In this document: positions 35,033 through 43,226 of the stretch, one piece after another
Numbering within the stretch: position 1 is the first letter of the stretch
Layout: every line of letters begins with the position of its first letter
Origin: DATNPH01 sp036703315
Lineage (GTDB): Bacteria; Cyanobacteriota; Cyanobacteriia; Cyanobacteriales; Coleofasciculaceae
Length of the DNA: 64,000 nt
Direction of reading: 5' to 3'
Assembly (NCBI GenBank): GCA_036703315.1
Contig: DATNPH010000146.1
Span: forward strand, 152,784-216,783
Position numbers and translations under genes: made by a program
Notes under the pieces: generated by a model
What the model was told of the DNA's origin: nothing
Database searches by the model: none
What the model saw: the letters and a program-made list of their open reading frames with translations, nothing else

Positions 35033-35160
35033 GATATCAGGGTTAGAAGAATCAAAACATCAGCAATTTCCAGAAAGGAATTTTTCTTTTTGATAGTGCT
35101 GACGTGGCTGAAGAAAAAAGAGATTAGCATCGCATTGACCTGCCTTTGCCCGTTGAATGG

Positions 35161-36579
35161 TTACTTGTGTTGACCATACCAAGCTTGAAGCGCCAGCTGA
35201 TGTACCTCTCGCCAAGAAAGGTTATTTGTTCTTGCCAACTGGGCGCAATCTTCGTATTCTGGTTGAACATTGGTAATCATTCTTTTGGCTGAGCGACCTG
35301 CGTTTTGGCGTAGCGCTGCGCTAATGTTCCAAGCCACCTTCACACGCACCTCACCATACTCAGTCTGCACCTTCTGGATTTCCCGATCCAAAATCGCTCG
35401 TTGCTGGGTCAAACGTCTGACTCCCAAAGTAGTGGTTTCGCGGAATAAGATGTCTTCACAAACTGATAGTTTCTCTGGTGGGCAGATGACAGTGAGCAAA
35501 ATCCCAGGACGAGATTTTTTCATGCCGATCGCCTGAGTGAAAACATCTACAGCACCTGCCTCAAACAGCGCCTCAAACACATAGCCAATAGCTTGGGGAC
35601 TTAAATCATCAATTTGGGTTTCCAGGACGGAGATAGTTTCTATGGAAAAGTCAGTAGCCAGTTGACCGTTGTCCATTGTTTGTACCACTGACGACTGACC
35701 ACTGACAACTGACGATTCACCAATCCAGAGCCGCAAAATATTGGGAATTGGTAACTCGATCGAACCTGCGCCAAGACCAACCCGTTGGAGGGTCATTGCT
35801 GGTGGAGAACCAAAGCGCGTGGCAAGAGTAACGACAAGCGCCGCCCCAGTTGGCGTCACCAATTCCCGCTGAATGCCGTTACTGTAAATGGGCACCTGGC
35901 CCGATTCCCATAATTTCAGTACAGCAGGCGCAGGCACTGGTAGCCGACCATGTGCTGCCCGTACTGTGCCTCCCCCAGTAGGGAGAGCCGAACAGTAAAG
36001 TTGGTCAATCCCTAGCCAATCTAACCCCAAGCAGGTACCCACAATGTCTACAATGGCATCAGTGGCACCCACTTCATGGAAATGAACTTTCTCTGGAGCA
36101 ATACCATGTACTGCCCCTTCTGCTTCTGCCAGCTTGCGGAAGACGGCAAGGCCCCATTGTGACACCCGTGGCGGTAAGTCAGCAGTTGTAATTAAGTGCT
36201 CAATCTCTGGTAAGTGCCGTGTTGGGGCATGAACAGAGGTATGGTGAGCTTGAGGTGTTTGGTATCCGGTGTCTGAGGTGAGCGCCTCAGAGTGAGCATG
36301 TTCATGGTCGTGCTCAGGGTCATGATGGTGATGATGCTCGTGACCGTTATCAGGGTTGTGATGGTGCTCAGCTTTCCTCAATAAATCTACATAGACTTTC
36401 GTTGCCAACTGATCATTGCGGTGGACACTCTCTGCACGTAACCGATACTCCTGCTCGATACCCAGTTTTTTGAGCTGTGCGATTAAATACTCCAACGGTA
36501 CACCCGCCGCCACAAGGGCTCCCAGGCACATATCACCCGCAATTCCTGTCGGACAATCCAGGTACGCTAGCTTGGTCAT
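35161..36579 (-). CDS. larC: Nickel-pincer cofactor biosynthesis protein LarC
   Basis: 472 residues in one uninterrupted frame; some LarC genes need a frameshift to join LarC1 and LarC2, this one does not. LarC inserts nickel into the pincer nucleotide. The N-terminus YLDCPTGIAGDMCLGALVAAG is the family signature (PTGIAGDM). A His-rich metal-binding loop lies at about 70-97 (NGHEHHHHHDPEHDHEHAH). HFHEVGATDAIVDI and TPTGAALV follow. About residues 288-310 (VVSGQSSVVQTMDNGQLATD) are a translated spacer-type repeat between the two halves. No LarB, LarE or lactate racemase gene is near. It starts at ATG 36579. Confidence 0.92.
   Translation of the reverse strand: MTKLAYLDCPTGIAGDMCLGALVAAGVPLEYLIAQLKKLGIEQEYRLRAESVHRNDQLATKVYVDLLRKAEHHHNPDNGHEHHHHHDPEHDHEHAHSEALTSDTGYQTPQAHHTSVHAPTRHLPEIEHLITTADLPPRVSQWGLAVFRKLAEAEGAVHGIAPEKVHFHEVGATDAIVDIVGTCLGLDWLGIDQLYCSALPTGGGTVRAAHGRLPVPAPAVLKLWESGQVPIYSNGIQRELVTPTGAALVVTLATRFGSPPAMTLQRVGLGAGSIELPIPNILRLWIGESSVVSGQSSVVQTMDNGQLATDFSIETISVLETQIDDLSPQAIGYVFEALFEAGAVDVFTQAIGMKKSRPGILLTVICPPEKLSVCEDILFRETTTLGVRRLTQQRAILDREIQKVQTEYGEVRVKVAWNISAALRQNAGRSAKRMITNVQPEYEDCAQLARTNNLSWREVHQLALQAWYGQHK
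35650..35717. repeat. ACTGAC-type repeat inside larC
   Basis: CCACTGACGACTGACC and ACTGACAACTGACG words run in tandem, like the inserts in glgP (1090-1165) and alpha-mannosidase (12471-12560). The frame stays open and the insert falls at the junction of the two LarC halves. Confidence 0.75.
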
Positions 36580-36701
36580 CTTTTGCCTTATGAGTTGTGA
36601 GTGAACTCATGAATCATGAACCTTAATCTTGATTCATGAGTCTTAACTTTCATTCATGTGTCTTAACTTTTATTATTTGACGATTGAGAGAAAAAATTTT
36701 A

Positions 36702-37358
36702 ATGGCTACTATTTACACTGTCCATCCGGAAAATCCCCAAATACGACGAATAGAGGAAATTAAGGACGCCCTGCAAGATGGTGCTGTTATGTTATATCCC
36801 ACGGACACCGTCTATGCAATTGGTTGCGACCTGAATGTAAAGTCCGCAGTAGAACGTGTGAGGCGTCTGAAGCAACTATCTAATGATAAGCCCCTGACGT
36901 TTCTGTGTTCTTCTCTGTCGAGTATTGCCCAGTATGCCTGGGTGAGCGACCCAGCTTACCGCATTATGAGGAGTCTGATTCCAGGGCCCTACACTTTCTT
37001 GCTCCCTGCAACAAAGTTAGTGCCTCGGTTGGTGATGAGTCCAAAGCGCAAAACCAGTGGGATACGAGTTCCAGATCATCCGGTGTGTCAAGCGTTACTC
37101 AACGCGTTAGGGAATCCTATTATCTCGACCTCGGCTCATGTACTAGAGGATGAGAATGGCAAAACCCCAACGCTTGTACTGGAACGGGCAAAGCTATTCG
37201 ATGAGTTCGATAGTTTGGTGGACATCATTGTGGACGATGGCTCAGAACCAAGCTATCAGGTCTCGACCATCATAGACATGACCGACGAGGAACCTGTAAT
37301 CGTGCGGAAAGGTCTGGGGTGGGAGGCAGCAGCGGATTGGGCTTTACCAGTCCGTTAA
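36702..37358 (+). CDS. Sua5/YciO/YrdC family protein (L-threonylcarbamoyladenylate synthase type)
   Basis: 218 residues from ATG 36702 (MATIYTVHPENP); a TTG six codons earlier is possible. The YrdC fold motifs are LYPTDTVYAIGCDL, RRLKQLSNDKPLTFL, PGPYTFLLPA and SGIRVPDHP, with STSAH near residue 142. These enzymes make threonylcarbamoyl-AMP for tRNA t6A, but the YciO branch, which this resembles in length and KPLTFLC, may act otherwise. It is followed by a perfect hairpin and is monocistronic. Confidence 0.88.
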   Translation: MATIYTVHPENPQIRRIEEIKDALQDGAVMLYPTDTVYAIGCDLNVKSAVERVRRLKQLSNDKPLTFLCSSLSSIAQYAWVSDPAYRIMRSLIPGPYTFLLPATKLVPRLVMSPKRKTSGIRVPDHPVCQALLNALGNPIISTSAHVLEDENGKTPTLVLERAKLFDEFDSLVDIIVDDGSEPSYQVSTIIDMTDEEPVIVRKGLGWEAAADWALPVR

Positions 37359-37370
37359 TGAAAGCAGTAG

Positions 37371-37392
37371 GGGCATTTAGGCATAAATGCCC
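37371..37392 (+). terminator. Perfect hairpin after the Sua5/YciO gene
   Basis: GGGCATTTA pairs exactly with TAAATGCCC across a four-base loop, 12 bases after the stop. No T-tract follows, so it may be a processing or protective stem rather than a terminator. Confidence 0.5.
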
Positions 37393-37820
37393 AAGAGAAA
37401 GTAGGGACGTTTTCACTTCAATGCCAAGGCTCTGTTCGCCGAACAAACTAATAACTACAGGCGACGAGTAAGGGATTTCGGACGAGTAGCTTTGAGTTGG
37501 TACAGCTTGTTAGTCGTCCACTAAGGCAGGCTCTAGTCAATGTCTTTAATCCTGGTGGTTGACAGCGTTCTAATGCAGAGCATACAGGGTTTCGAGCCTT
37601 CTACAGTGTTGGGAAACATATGCCATAGGCGCAGCCAATTTATGGTGCTCTGGCACATTCTGGCACTGGCGAGAACGGCAAGCTCAGGGTAGCAGTCTAC
37701 AGTCGAATTGTAGAGAGCAACAGCAACAGAGGGTGAATTCCAGATAGATGACACCTACAAAAACATCTCCTCTGTTGAGTCTCGCGGCAATTCATCAATG
37801 TAGTCTTTAGGGGCAATACC
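37393..37820. other. Spacer upstream of the HetZ-related gene
   Basis: 428 bases. Two overlapping minus-strand frames of 73 and 63 codons lie here or reach into the next gene, but they have no ribosome site and unconvincing composition. Nothing else was recognised. Confidence 0.35.
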
Positions 37821-39032
37821 ATGAACGTTAATACCGCCAACTCCATTACTCACACTTCTGACAGCCACTTGCACGCTCCGGAAATTGTCCAAGGAACGGA
37901 TATCCAGGCTATGACCGAGCTGTTGCTGGAGGAGATGCGAGATCAACTGAGCACACTACCAAGTCGCGCTCATGCCGTGATCAACCGGATTGCCCTAGAG
38001 GTAGAACGTATTTGCCGTAAGAGTAATCGAATTCAGACCTCTGGTCAAATCCGCTCCTGGCAATTCACACTGGCGCGTCATCGGCTCTCTAAGTGTCTGG
38101 CTTACTATAATCTGGGTTCAAAGCGCGGTCGTGCTGAATTGCACAGCAACCTCAGCGTGATGATCTATCGCCATGTAGCACCCTCTCAAGCTCAGTTAAA
38201 CTTCTCCGCTCGATACAACTTAATTGAGGACTTTTTGCAAGACTTTTACGCCGAGTCCCTCAAAGCCTTTCGGCGGGAAAATGAAGTCGATCTTGAGTAC
38301 ACCCCCCGTACCCAGCTAGAGCTAGCCGAGTACATGGCGTTTACAGAGCAATACGCTAAGCGGCGCATTTCACTGGTCAATCGTAATAACCAGCAGTTGA
38401 TTGTGCTGAGGGCGCAGAGCTTTGCTAGACGCCAACCCAGCGAAACCCCACTGGATATCGAGCAGGCAGTCGAGTTTGCTAAGGGTGAGGAAGCTCAAGA
38501 GCAAAGCCGCTCCCCAGCAATGCAGCAAGTACGCTTGCGCCTCATTTCTGAGACGACTGACCCCAGCGAAGCTGTCTTACGCGATCGCGTCATCTCTGAG
38601 CTGATGCAATACCTGGAGACTCAGGGCCACACCGATTGTGCAGACTACCTCGCCTTAAAGCTCAAAGACCTGGCAGCACCTGAAATCGACGACATCCTTG
38701 GTCTAACTCCTAGAGAGCGGGACTACCTGCAACAGCGCTTTAAGTATCATGTCGAGAAATTTTCTCGCTCTTCTCACTGGAAATTGGTACACCAATGGCT
38801 AGGGGCAGACCTTGACCAAAAGTTAGGAATGTCATCCAAGCAGTGGGATGCCTTTGCGGCAAAACTTGACGACTCTCAGCAGCAGCTATTGTCCCTCAAA
38901 CAGGCTCATAAGAGTGATTCAGAAATTGCCAAAGCCTTAGGCTGCACAGCTAAACAAGCGCAAAAACGCTGGACTGCTATGTTGGAGCTGGCATGGAAGA
39001 CACGCAACTCCGAAGGTGGAAGTGAGGAGTAA
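37821..39032 (+). CDS. HetZ-related protein
   Basis: 403 residues, matching the HetZ length of about 400. HetZ is a DNA-binding regulator of early heterocyst differentiation in Anabaena; relatives occur in non-heterocystous cyanobacteria too. Family-like segments are INRIALEVERICRKSNRIQ, LARHRLSKCLAYYNLGSKRG, LIEDFLQDFYAESLKAFRRE, ELAEYMAFTEQYAKRRI and GLTPRERDYLQQRFKYHVE. The C-terminal 60 residues read as a helix-turn-helix (KSDSEIAKALGCTAKQAQKR). It starts at ATG 37821. No patU or other heterocyst genes are in the window, so orthology versus paralogy is not decided. Confidence 0.82.
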   Translation: MNVNTANSITHTSDSHLHAPEIVQGTDIQAMTELLLEEMRDQLSTLPSRAHAVINRIALEVERICRKSNRIQTSGQIRSWQFTLARHRLSKCLAYYNLGSKRGRAELHSNLSVMIYRHVAPSQAQLNFSARYNLIEDFLQDFYAESLKAFRRENEVDLEYTPRTQLELAEYMAFTEQYAKRRISLVNRNNQQLIVLRAQSFARRQPSETPLDIEQAVEFAKGEEAQEQSRSPAMQQVRLRLISETTDPSEAVLRDRVISELMQYLETQGHTDCADYLALKLKDLAAPEIDDILGLTPRERDYLQQRFKYHVEKFSRSSHWKLVHQWLGADLDQKLGMSSKQWDAFAAKLDDSQQQLLSLKQAHKSDSEIAKALGCTAKQAQKRWTAMLELAWKTRNSEGGSEE

Positions 39033-39513
39033 GACGTGTATAAACAGAGATAAAGTTGAGAGCTGTAAATTCAAGAACCTGACTCTCAACTTTTAACTCT
39101 ACACTCTTTCTAGCTCAACTGAAAGTTACCAGGAATACTTTTGCTCTTCTAAAACCATGGTGTTGAGGTGCATTTACTTGCATAACTTTGGCAGTAAATT
39201 TGTTAGAGAGATTGAATAAGCGATCGCTAACTTCAGGAATTCTTAACATCTCGCTAGTATTGGATTAATCAATCAAATTTCCATTTAATAACCTTTTTAT
39301 TTCTGAAAACTTTATAAAATTTAATTCGTTTATTAGTGCCTATATAATCTTTCCTATAGATAATATTGGCGATTCTTAGCCACAGCGATGAGCATCTCAG
39401 TTCACCCAGTTGTATGAGACAACTAGAGGAGGTCGTAACCAGCTCTTTTTAGCGAAACTGTTCTCATAAGGCACTTAAAGCCTATGAAGCTAAAAGGAAA
39501 GGATAGTAAATAT
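39033..39513. other. Spacer with AT-rich promoter-like region
   Basis: The first part holds the hairpin listed next. From 39240 to 39370 the DNA is very AT-rich with a TATAAT at about 39343, which could serve the secreted-protein gene at 39514. No gene seen. Confidence 0.4.
39052..39094 (+). terminator. Inverted repeat after the HetZ-related gene
   Basis: AAAGTTGAGAG (39052-39062) pairs perfectly with CTCTCAACTTT (39083-39093), 20 bases past the stop and followed by TTAACTCT. The loop is 20 bases, longer than usual. Confidence 0.5.
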
Positions 39514-39924
39514 ATGAAGAGAATTGTTGCTGCTACGCTCCTAACTCTCGCTGCTGTACCTGTAAGTCTTCTCTTCACTGAACCTGCTAAGGCTGGTACC
39601 TATAGCGTTTGTTATCCTGTTACCCAACCACAGGTTTCACGGGATGACGCTGACCATCCTGGTGCTTATGGAGATGGCTATCGTGAAGGCAGAGCGAGCG
39701 CTCGTAATGGAGACGCTTATAGACCTCGTAGTGCAGGTGGGGAATTTTCCCGTGGCTTTGAAGACGGTTACTATGGACGGCGCTTTTCGGGTCAGCAATA
39801 TAGTGTTCCCAATCGGGTTGACTACTACACAACTCAACAATGCAACACCTACTTTAGACCTAATCGCATTCCAAATAGAGTATTAGTGTTGCCTCGATAC
39901 AGGGATAGAATTTGGAGGCGCTAG
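39514..39924 (+). CDS. Small secreted protein, unknown
   Basis: 136 residues from ATG 39514, chosen because GAAAGGAT lies upstream and a clean signal peptide follows (KRIVAATLLTLAAVPVSLLF, cleavage near AKA-GT at about 28). An upstream ATG at 39484 lacks a ribosome site. The mature protein is rich in Tyr, Arg, Gly and Asp, with paired motifs GYREGRASARNGD and GFEDGYYGRRFSG suggesting an internal repeat. It has two Cys (in YSVCYPV and TQQCNTY) that could bridge. No family recognised. Exported to periplasm or outside. Confidence 0.65.
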   Translation: MKRIVAATLLTLAAVPVSLLFTEPAKAGTYSVCYPVTQPQVSRDDADHPGAYGDGYREGRASARNGDAYRPRSAGGEFSRGFEDGYYGRRFSGQQYSVPNRVDYYTTQQCNTYFRPNRIPNRVLVLPRYRDRIWRR

Positions 39925-39949
39925 TAAGGCTTTAACTCCCCTGGCAGAA

Positions 39950-39972
39950 AGCTCTGGCAAAACGCTAGAGCT
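39950..39972. terminator. Hairpin between convergent secreted-protein and kinase genes
   Basis: AGCTCTGGC (39950-39958) pairs with GCTAGAGCT (39964-39972), one G-T pair, five-base loop. It lies 26 bases after the secreted-protein stop and before TCCGTTTATC. Confidence 0.5.
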
Positions 39973-40105
39973 TCCGTTTATCTAGGTGAGTGAAGAAGCG
40001 ATCGCTTGCACTATTGAAGGATATTTATGCTAAAGATTCGTTAAGCTAATGCCGAAAATTTAGATGTCTCCATTCAGCTACAATTGATAAAAATACTTTT
40101 CAATC

Positions 40106-41494
40106 TTAATCGGGATTAGCTATAGGTAAGGTAAACCAGAATTTTGAGCCAGCTCCTGGAGAACTAACCACACCAATTTCTCCACCATGAGCCGTGATGA
40201 TTTGCCGACAAAGATATAGTCCCAAACCTAAACTAAGGGAATTGCGAACATGGGAGGAGCGGAAGTAGAGATCAAAAAGGCGATCGCACTGCTCTGGAAG
40301 CATTCCTTCACCGTTATCTTCTACACAACAGCGAATCATGTGAGGTTCAACAACGGCACTGATAGTTAGTGTCAATCCAGGTGGATTGTGTTTTAAGGCA
40401 TTATTAATTAAGTTTGTAAAGACTCGCCACAGCTGAGTTGGATCAGCACTGACACGGGGTAAATCTTCCGGAATCAAATTTTTAAGAATGGCTTGATTTT
40501 GAGTTAGCAATGGCTCTATGTCGGCAAGTGATGAGCGTACCAGCTGACTCAACTGTATTGGCTCAGGATGGATAACAACACCTTGCACCTCACTGGCGTG
40601 AGCTTCTAGTAAAGAGTTAATCAGCTGGAGTTGGCGATCGCTTCCCTGAATCATCCGCTCTAGAATGGAGTGAGAAACTGAAACAGGTTCCTCTGGTCGG
40701 TTATGTAAATGCTGTAGTAGCATTAACATCCCTGTAACCGGGTTACGCAAATCGTGAGAAACTCCATGCAAGAAAACTTGTAGTTGTCTTTTCGATTCAA
40801 ACTCACTTCGTTGTAATCGTTCGTACACATACACCCCAAGATTACAGATGAAGCAAACCCAGAAATAGACCACACAAATGATGACATTATTAACTACTGG
40901 ATACTCAATCTTTGGGTTACCCAAACCGAAAAACAGATTGGTAATGAAGTAGTAGCTCAGCGAACCCAGTTGTGAGACCAGATGGAGAGTCCAGCAGACA
41001 GGCATCAGCGTCGCTTGAGCTGGGAACACGAGACTCCAACTGAGATAGTCGGCGTTCACCTCTCCACGCAGCGTTCCTTGAATTTGCCCCAATAGGGTGA
41101 GTGACCAGGAACAACCCAAGAAAAGTTGTTTAGGGTAACGACGAGCCCAAGGAATTTTCAGTAGAATCAAGCACAACAATAAAGACAACTCGGCAGCAAT
41201 GTAAGTCATTACCGAGAAGAAAACTGCTTCCGGGGTTACCACATAGTTCGGATTGCCTGAGGCATTAACAACCCCCCTAATAAACAGATTTAGGATGAGA
41301 AAGGTTGGGCAGGCAATCAGTCCAATCCACACAAGCCAATGTAGTCGCTCCAGCAGGAAGCGATGCCGCCATGCTTTGTACTCCGCTGAGTCAGGTGTTT
41401 TCTTCAAGCCTGCCAAAAATGCCTCCGCCCTTTTAGCAAGCAGAGTCATTTGCTTGTTGTACATCATCACCCCAACAGCTCTCGCTAAGTACAC
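40106..41494 (-). CDS. Membrane sensor histidine kinase, paralogue A
   Basis: 462 residues. The N-terminal about 225 residues hold six hydrophobic helices forming a membrane sensor unit that begins WRHRFLLERLHWLVW. The H-box is FLHGVSHDLRNP with His247; the dimerisation helix continues to about 310. The ATPase has N-box NLINNALKHNPPG, G1 VEDNGEGM and G2 SLGLGLYLCRQI. No receiver or PAS domain is present. It closely resembles the kinase at 43227-45068, including QATLMPVCW and SRSEFESKRQ-type segments, but lacks that protein's PAS domain. Starts at 41494, 41464 or 41449 are all possible. The partner regulator is not adjacent. Confidence 0.88.
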   Translation of the reverse strand: MYLARAVGVMMYNKQMTLLAKRAEAFLAGLKKTPDSAEYKAWRHRFLLERLHWLVWIGLIACPTFLILNLFIRGVVNASGNPNYVVTPEAVFFSVMTYIAAELSLLLCLILLKIPWARRYPKQLFLGCSWSLTLLGQIQGTLRGEVNADYLSWSLVFPAQATLMPVCWTLHLVSQLGSLSYYFITNLFFGLGNPKIEYPVVNNVIICVVYFWVCFICNLGVYVYERLQRSEFESKRQLQVFLHGVSHDLRNPVTGMLMLLQHLHNRPEEPVSVSHSILERMIQGSDRQLQLINSLLEAHASEVQGVVIHPEPIQLSQLVRSSLADIEPLLTQNQAILKNLIPEDLPRVSADPTQLWRVFTNLINNALKHNPPGLTLTISAVVEPHMIRCCVEDNGEGMLPEQCDRLFDLYFRSSHVRNSLSLGLGLYLCRQIITAHGGEIGVVSSPGAGSKFWFTLPIANPD

Positions 41495-42020
41495 AATTGC
41501 GAAAGTTCGCAGCGAATTATGATTTGCTCCCTCTTGGTCAGTACGTTGAGCAATTCGCTACGAATTCATGAAAAGCTCTGCTAAGTGTGGTTACTCTGCC
41601 CAGCTTGCCCAATAATCCCTTGAAAACAACCAACAGCAAATCGCCCAACTGGGTGATTTCAACTAAGAAGATTTGCTCAAGAGTTTCAGATTTTCATACT
41701 TGTAGGGATAATTGGCCTTAATAAAACCTGTTTCTATGTTAGGCGCAATCGCGGTTTTGTCATACCATTTCGGCTTATGAATGTCACATACAGGTAAACG
41801 CTAATTGCTAATAGTTGATTGTTAATGGTTAATTGTTTGTTGGAGCCATTAGCGATTAGCGATATTTAATTTGTATAGAGCCACTCACCAAAAGTCTTGC
41901 TCCTACTGTTTTTCTTCCTTTTGACTTTTAACTTAAAAATGGTCAAGCTTTGGATTAATGACTGATGACTTAATGACTCCACGAAGCGGTTTGACTTGCT
42001 TATAAGGCTGCTCACGTTCT
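41495..42020. other. Spacer with short repeats
   Basis: About 525 bases. At 41790-41870 degenerate words such as GCTAATTGCTAATAG and TTAATGGTTAATTG repeat; at 41955-41980 TTAATGACTGATGACTTAATG is a heptamer-like run (given here in two overlapping pieces, TTAATGACTGATGAC and GACTTAATGAC). ATTTCGGCTT at about 41767 matches the arm of the 10110-10199 element. No gene. Confidence 0.45.
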
Positions 42021-43139
42021 TTACGCCAAAGCTTGAGCAAGATCTTCAATCAAATCTCCTGGATGCTCAAGACCAACAGAAACTCGTAGAAGGTTTTCTG
42101 GAGTTTTTGTTGCTTTCCCTTCGATTGAAGCTCGGTGTTCGATTAAACTTTCTACACCCCCCAAACTGGTTGCTCGTGTGAAAATTTTTACCTTTGCGGC
42201 TACGGCGAAAGCCATTTCCTGTCCTCCTTTTACCTGAAAAGAAAGCATTCCTCCAAATAGTTGCATTTGAGAAGCCGCAATTTCATGTCCAGGATGGTGT
42301 TTGAGTCCCGGATAATGGACAGCTTCCACTTTGGGGTGCTCACTTAAAAACATTGCAACCTTTAACGCATTTTCTGAATGTGCTCTCATGCGGTAGGGTA
42401 ATGTCTGAATTCCTCGGAGTACTAGCCAACAGTCGAAGGGAGAAGCGGCTGCACCACCAGCTGTTTGAATTTTCCTAATCCTATTGAAGAAGTCATCTTC
42501 AAGTCTGGTAATTGCTACCCCTCCCATGACATCACTATGTCCACCCAAGTACTTGGTAGTAGCATGGACAACTAAGTCTGCACCACTTTTCAAAGGACTT
42601 TGTCCAATTGGTGTCGCCCAAGTGCTATCACAGACGCAACGTGCATTTGCCTGATGAGCTATGTCTGAAATCTTCCCAATGTCAGTAATCTTTAGCATGG
42701 GGTTGGAGGGCGTTTCTACCCAAATCAGTTGTGTATTGGGTTGAATCGCTTGCTGGACTTCTGTGGGATTGGTCATATCTACAAAGGTGACTGACAAATT
42801 CCACGGAACAAAGATTTCTCGCAAGAGGGAAGATGTGCCAGAGTAGGCATCTAATGGCGCAATAACATGGTCTTCAGGCGAGAGAGCTTGCAATATGCTC
42901 ATCGTTGCCGCTGAACCTGAAGAAAAGGCAGCGGCGGCAACTCCTCCCTCTAACTGAGCTAGGCATTTCTCCAAAGCTTCCCGGTTCGGATTATTGTCTC
43001 GAATGTAGTTATAGCGTTGGGGATAACTGCCATCTGCCTGACGCTCGAAGGTGGTAGATAGATAGATGGGTGGTGCTACTGCTCCTGTGGCTGGATCAAT
43101 GTGATGACCAGCATGTACCGCTAGTGTCTCAATTCTCAT
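42021..43139 (-). CDS. Cystathionine gamma-synthase/lyase-family PLP enzyme
   Basis: 372 residues, cytoplasmic. The family motifs are TLAVHAGHHIDPATGAV, PIYLSTTFER, the Tyr-Arg element YNYIRDNNPNREALE, SSGSAATMS, DSTWATPIGQSPL and the PLP-binding lysine in HATTKYLGGHSDVMGG. VESLIEHRASIE and LRVSVGLEHPGDLIEDL close the protein. It could form cystathionine from an activated homoserine or cleave it (MetB, MccB or CTH type); sequence alone does not separate these. It sits between two histidine kinase paralogues on one strand. No SAM riboswitch was seen upstream. Confidence 0.9.
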   Translation of the reverse strand: MRIETLAVHAGHHIDPATGAVAPPIYLSTTFERQADGSYPQRYNYIRDNNPNREALEKCLAQLEGGVAAAAFSSGSAATMSILQALSPEDHVIAPLDAYSGTSSLLREIFVPWNLSVTFVDMTNPTEVQQAIQPNTQLIWVETPSNPMLKITDIGKISDIAHQANARCVCDSTWATPIGQSPLKSGADLVVHATTKYLGGHSDVMGGVAITRLEDDFFNRIRKIQTAGGAAASPFDCWLVLRGIQTLPYRMRAHSENALKVAMFLSEHPKVEAVHYPGLKHHPGHEIAASQMQLFGGMLSFQVKGGQEMAFAVAAKVKIFTRATSLGGVESLIEHRASIEGKATKTPENLLRVSVGLEHPGDLIEDLAQALA

Positions 43140-43226
43140 GGGCGATCGCGTCTCAAATCAACGTTCAAAGTGTCAAGTGTCAAGGATGAAAAAGTTGGAG
43201 TCACTCACCGATACTTATCTCATCCT

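Noticed and set aside
37533..37946. Two minus-strand frames upstream of and into the HetZ-related gene
   Set aside because: One overlaps the HetZ-related coding region and neither has a ribosome site or recognisable sequence.
43140..43226. Possible SAM riboswitch before the trans-sulfuration enzyme
   Set aside because: The 87-base gap to the upstream kinase is too short and shows no SAM-I or SAM-II features.
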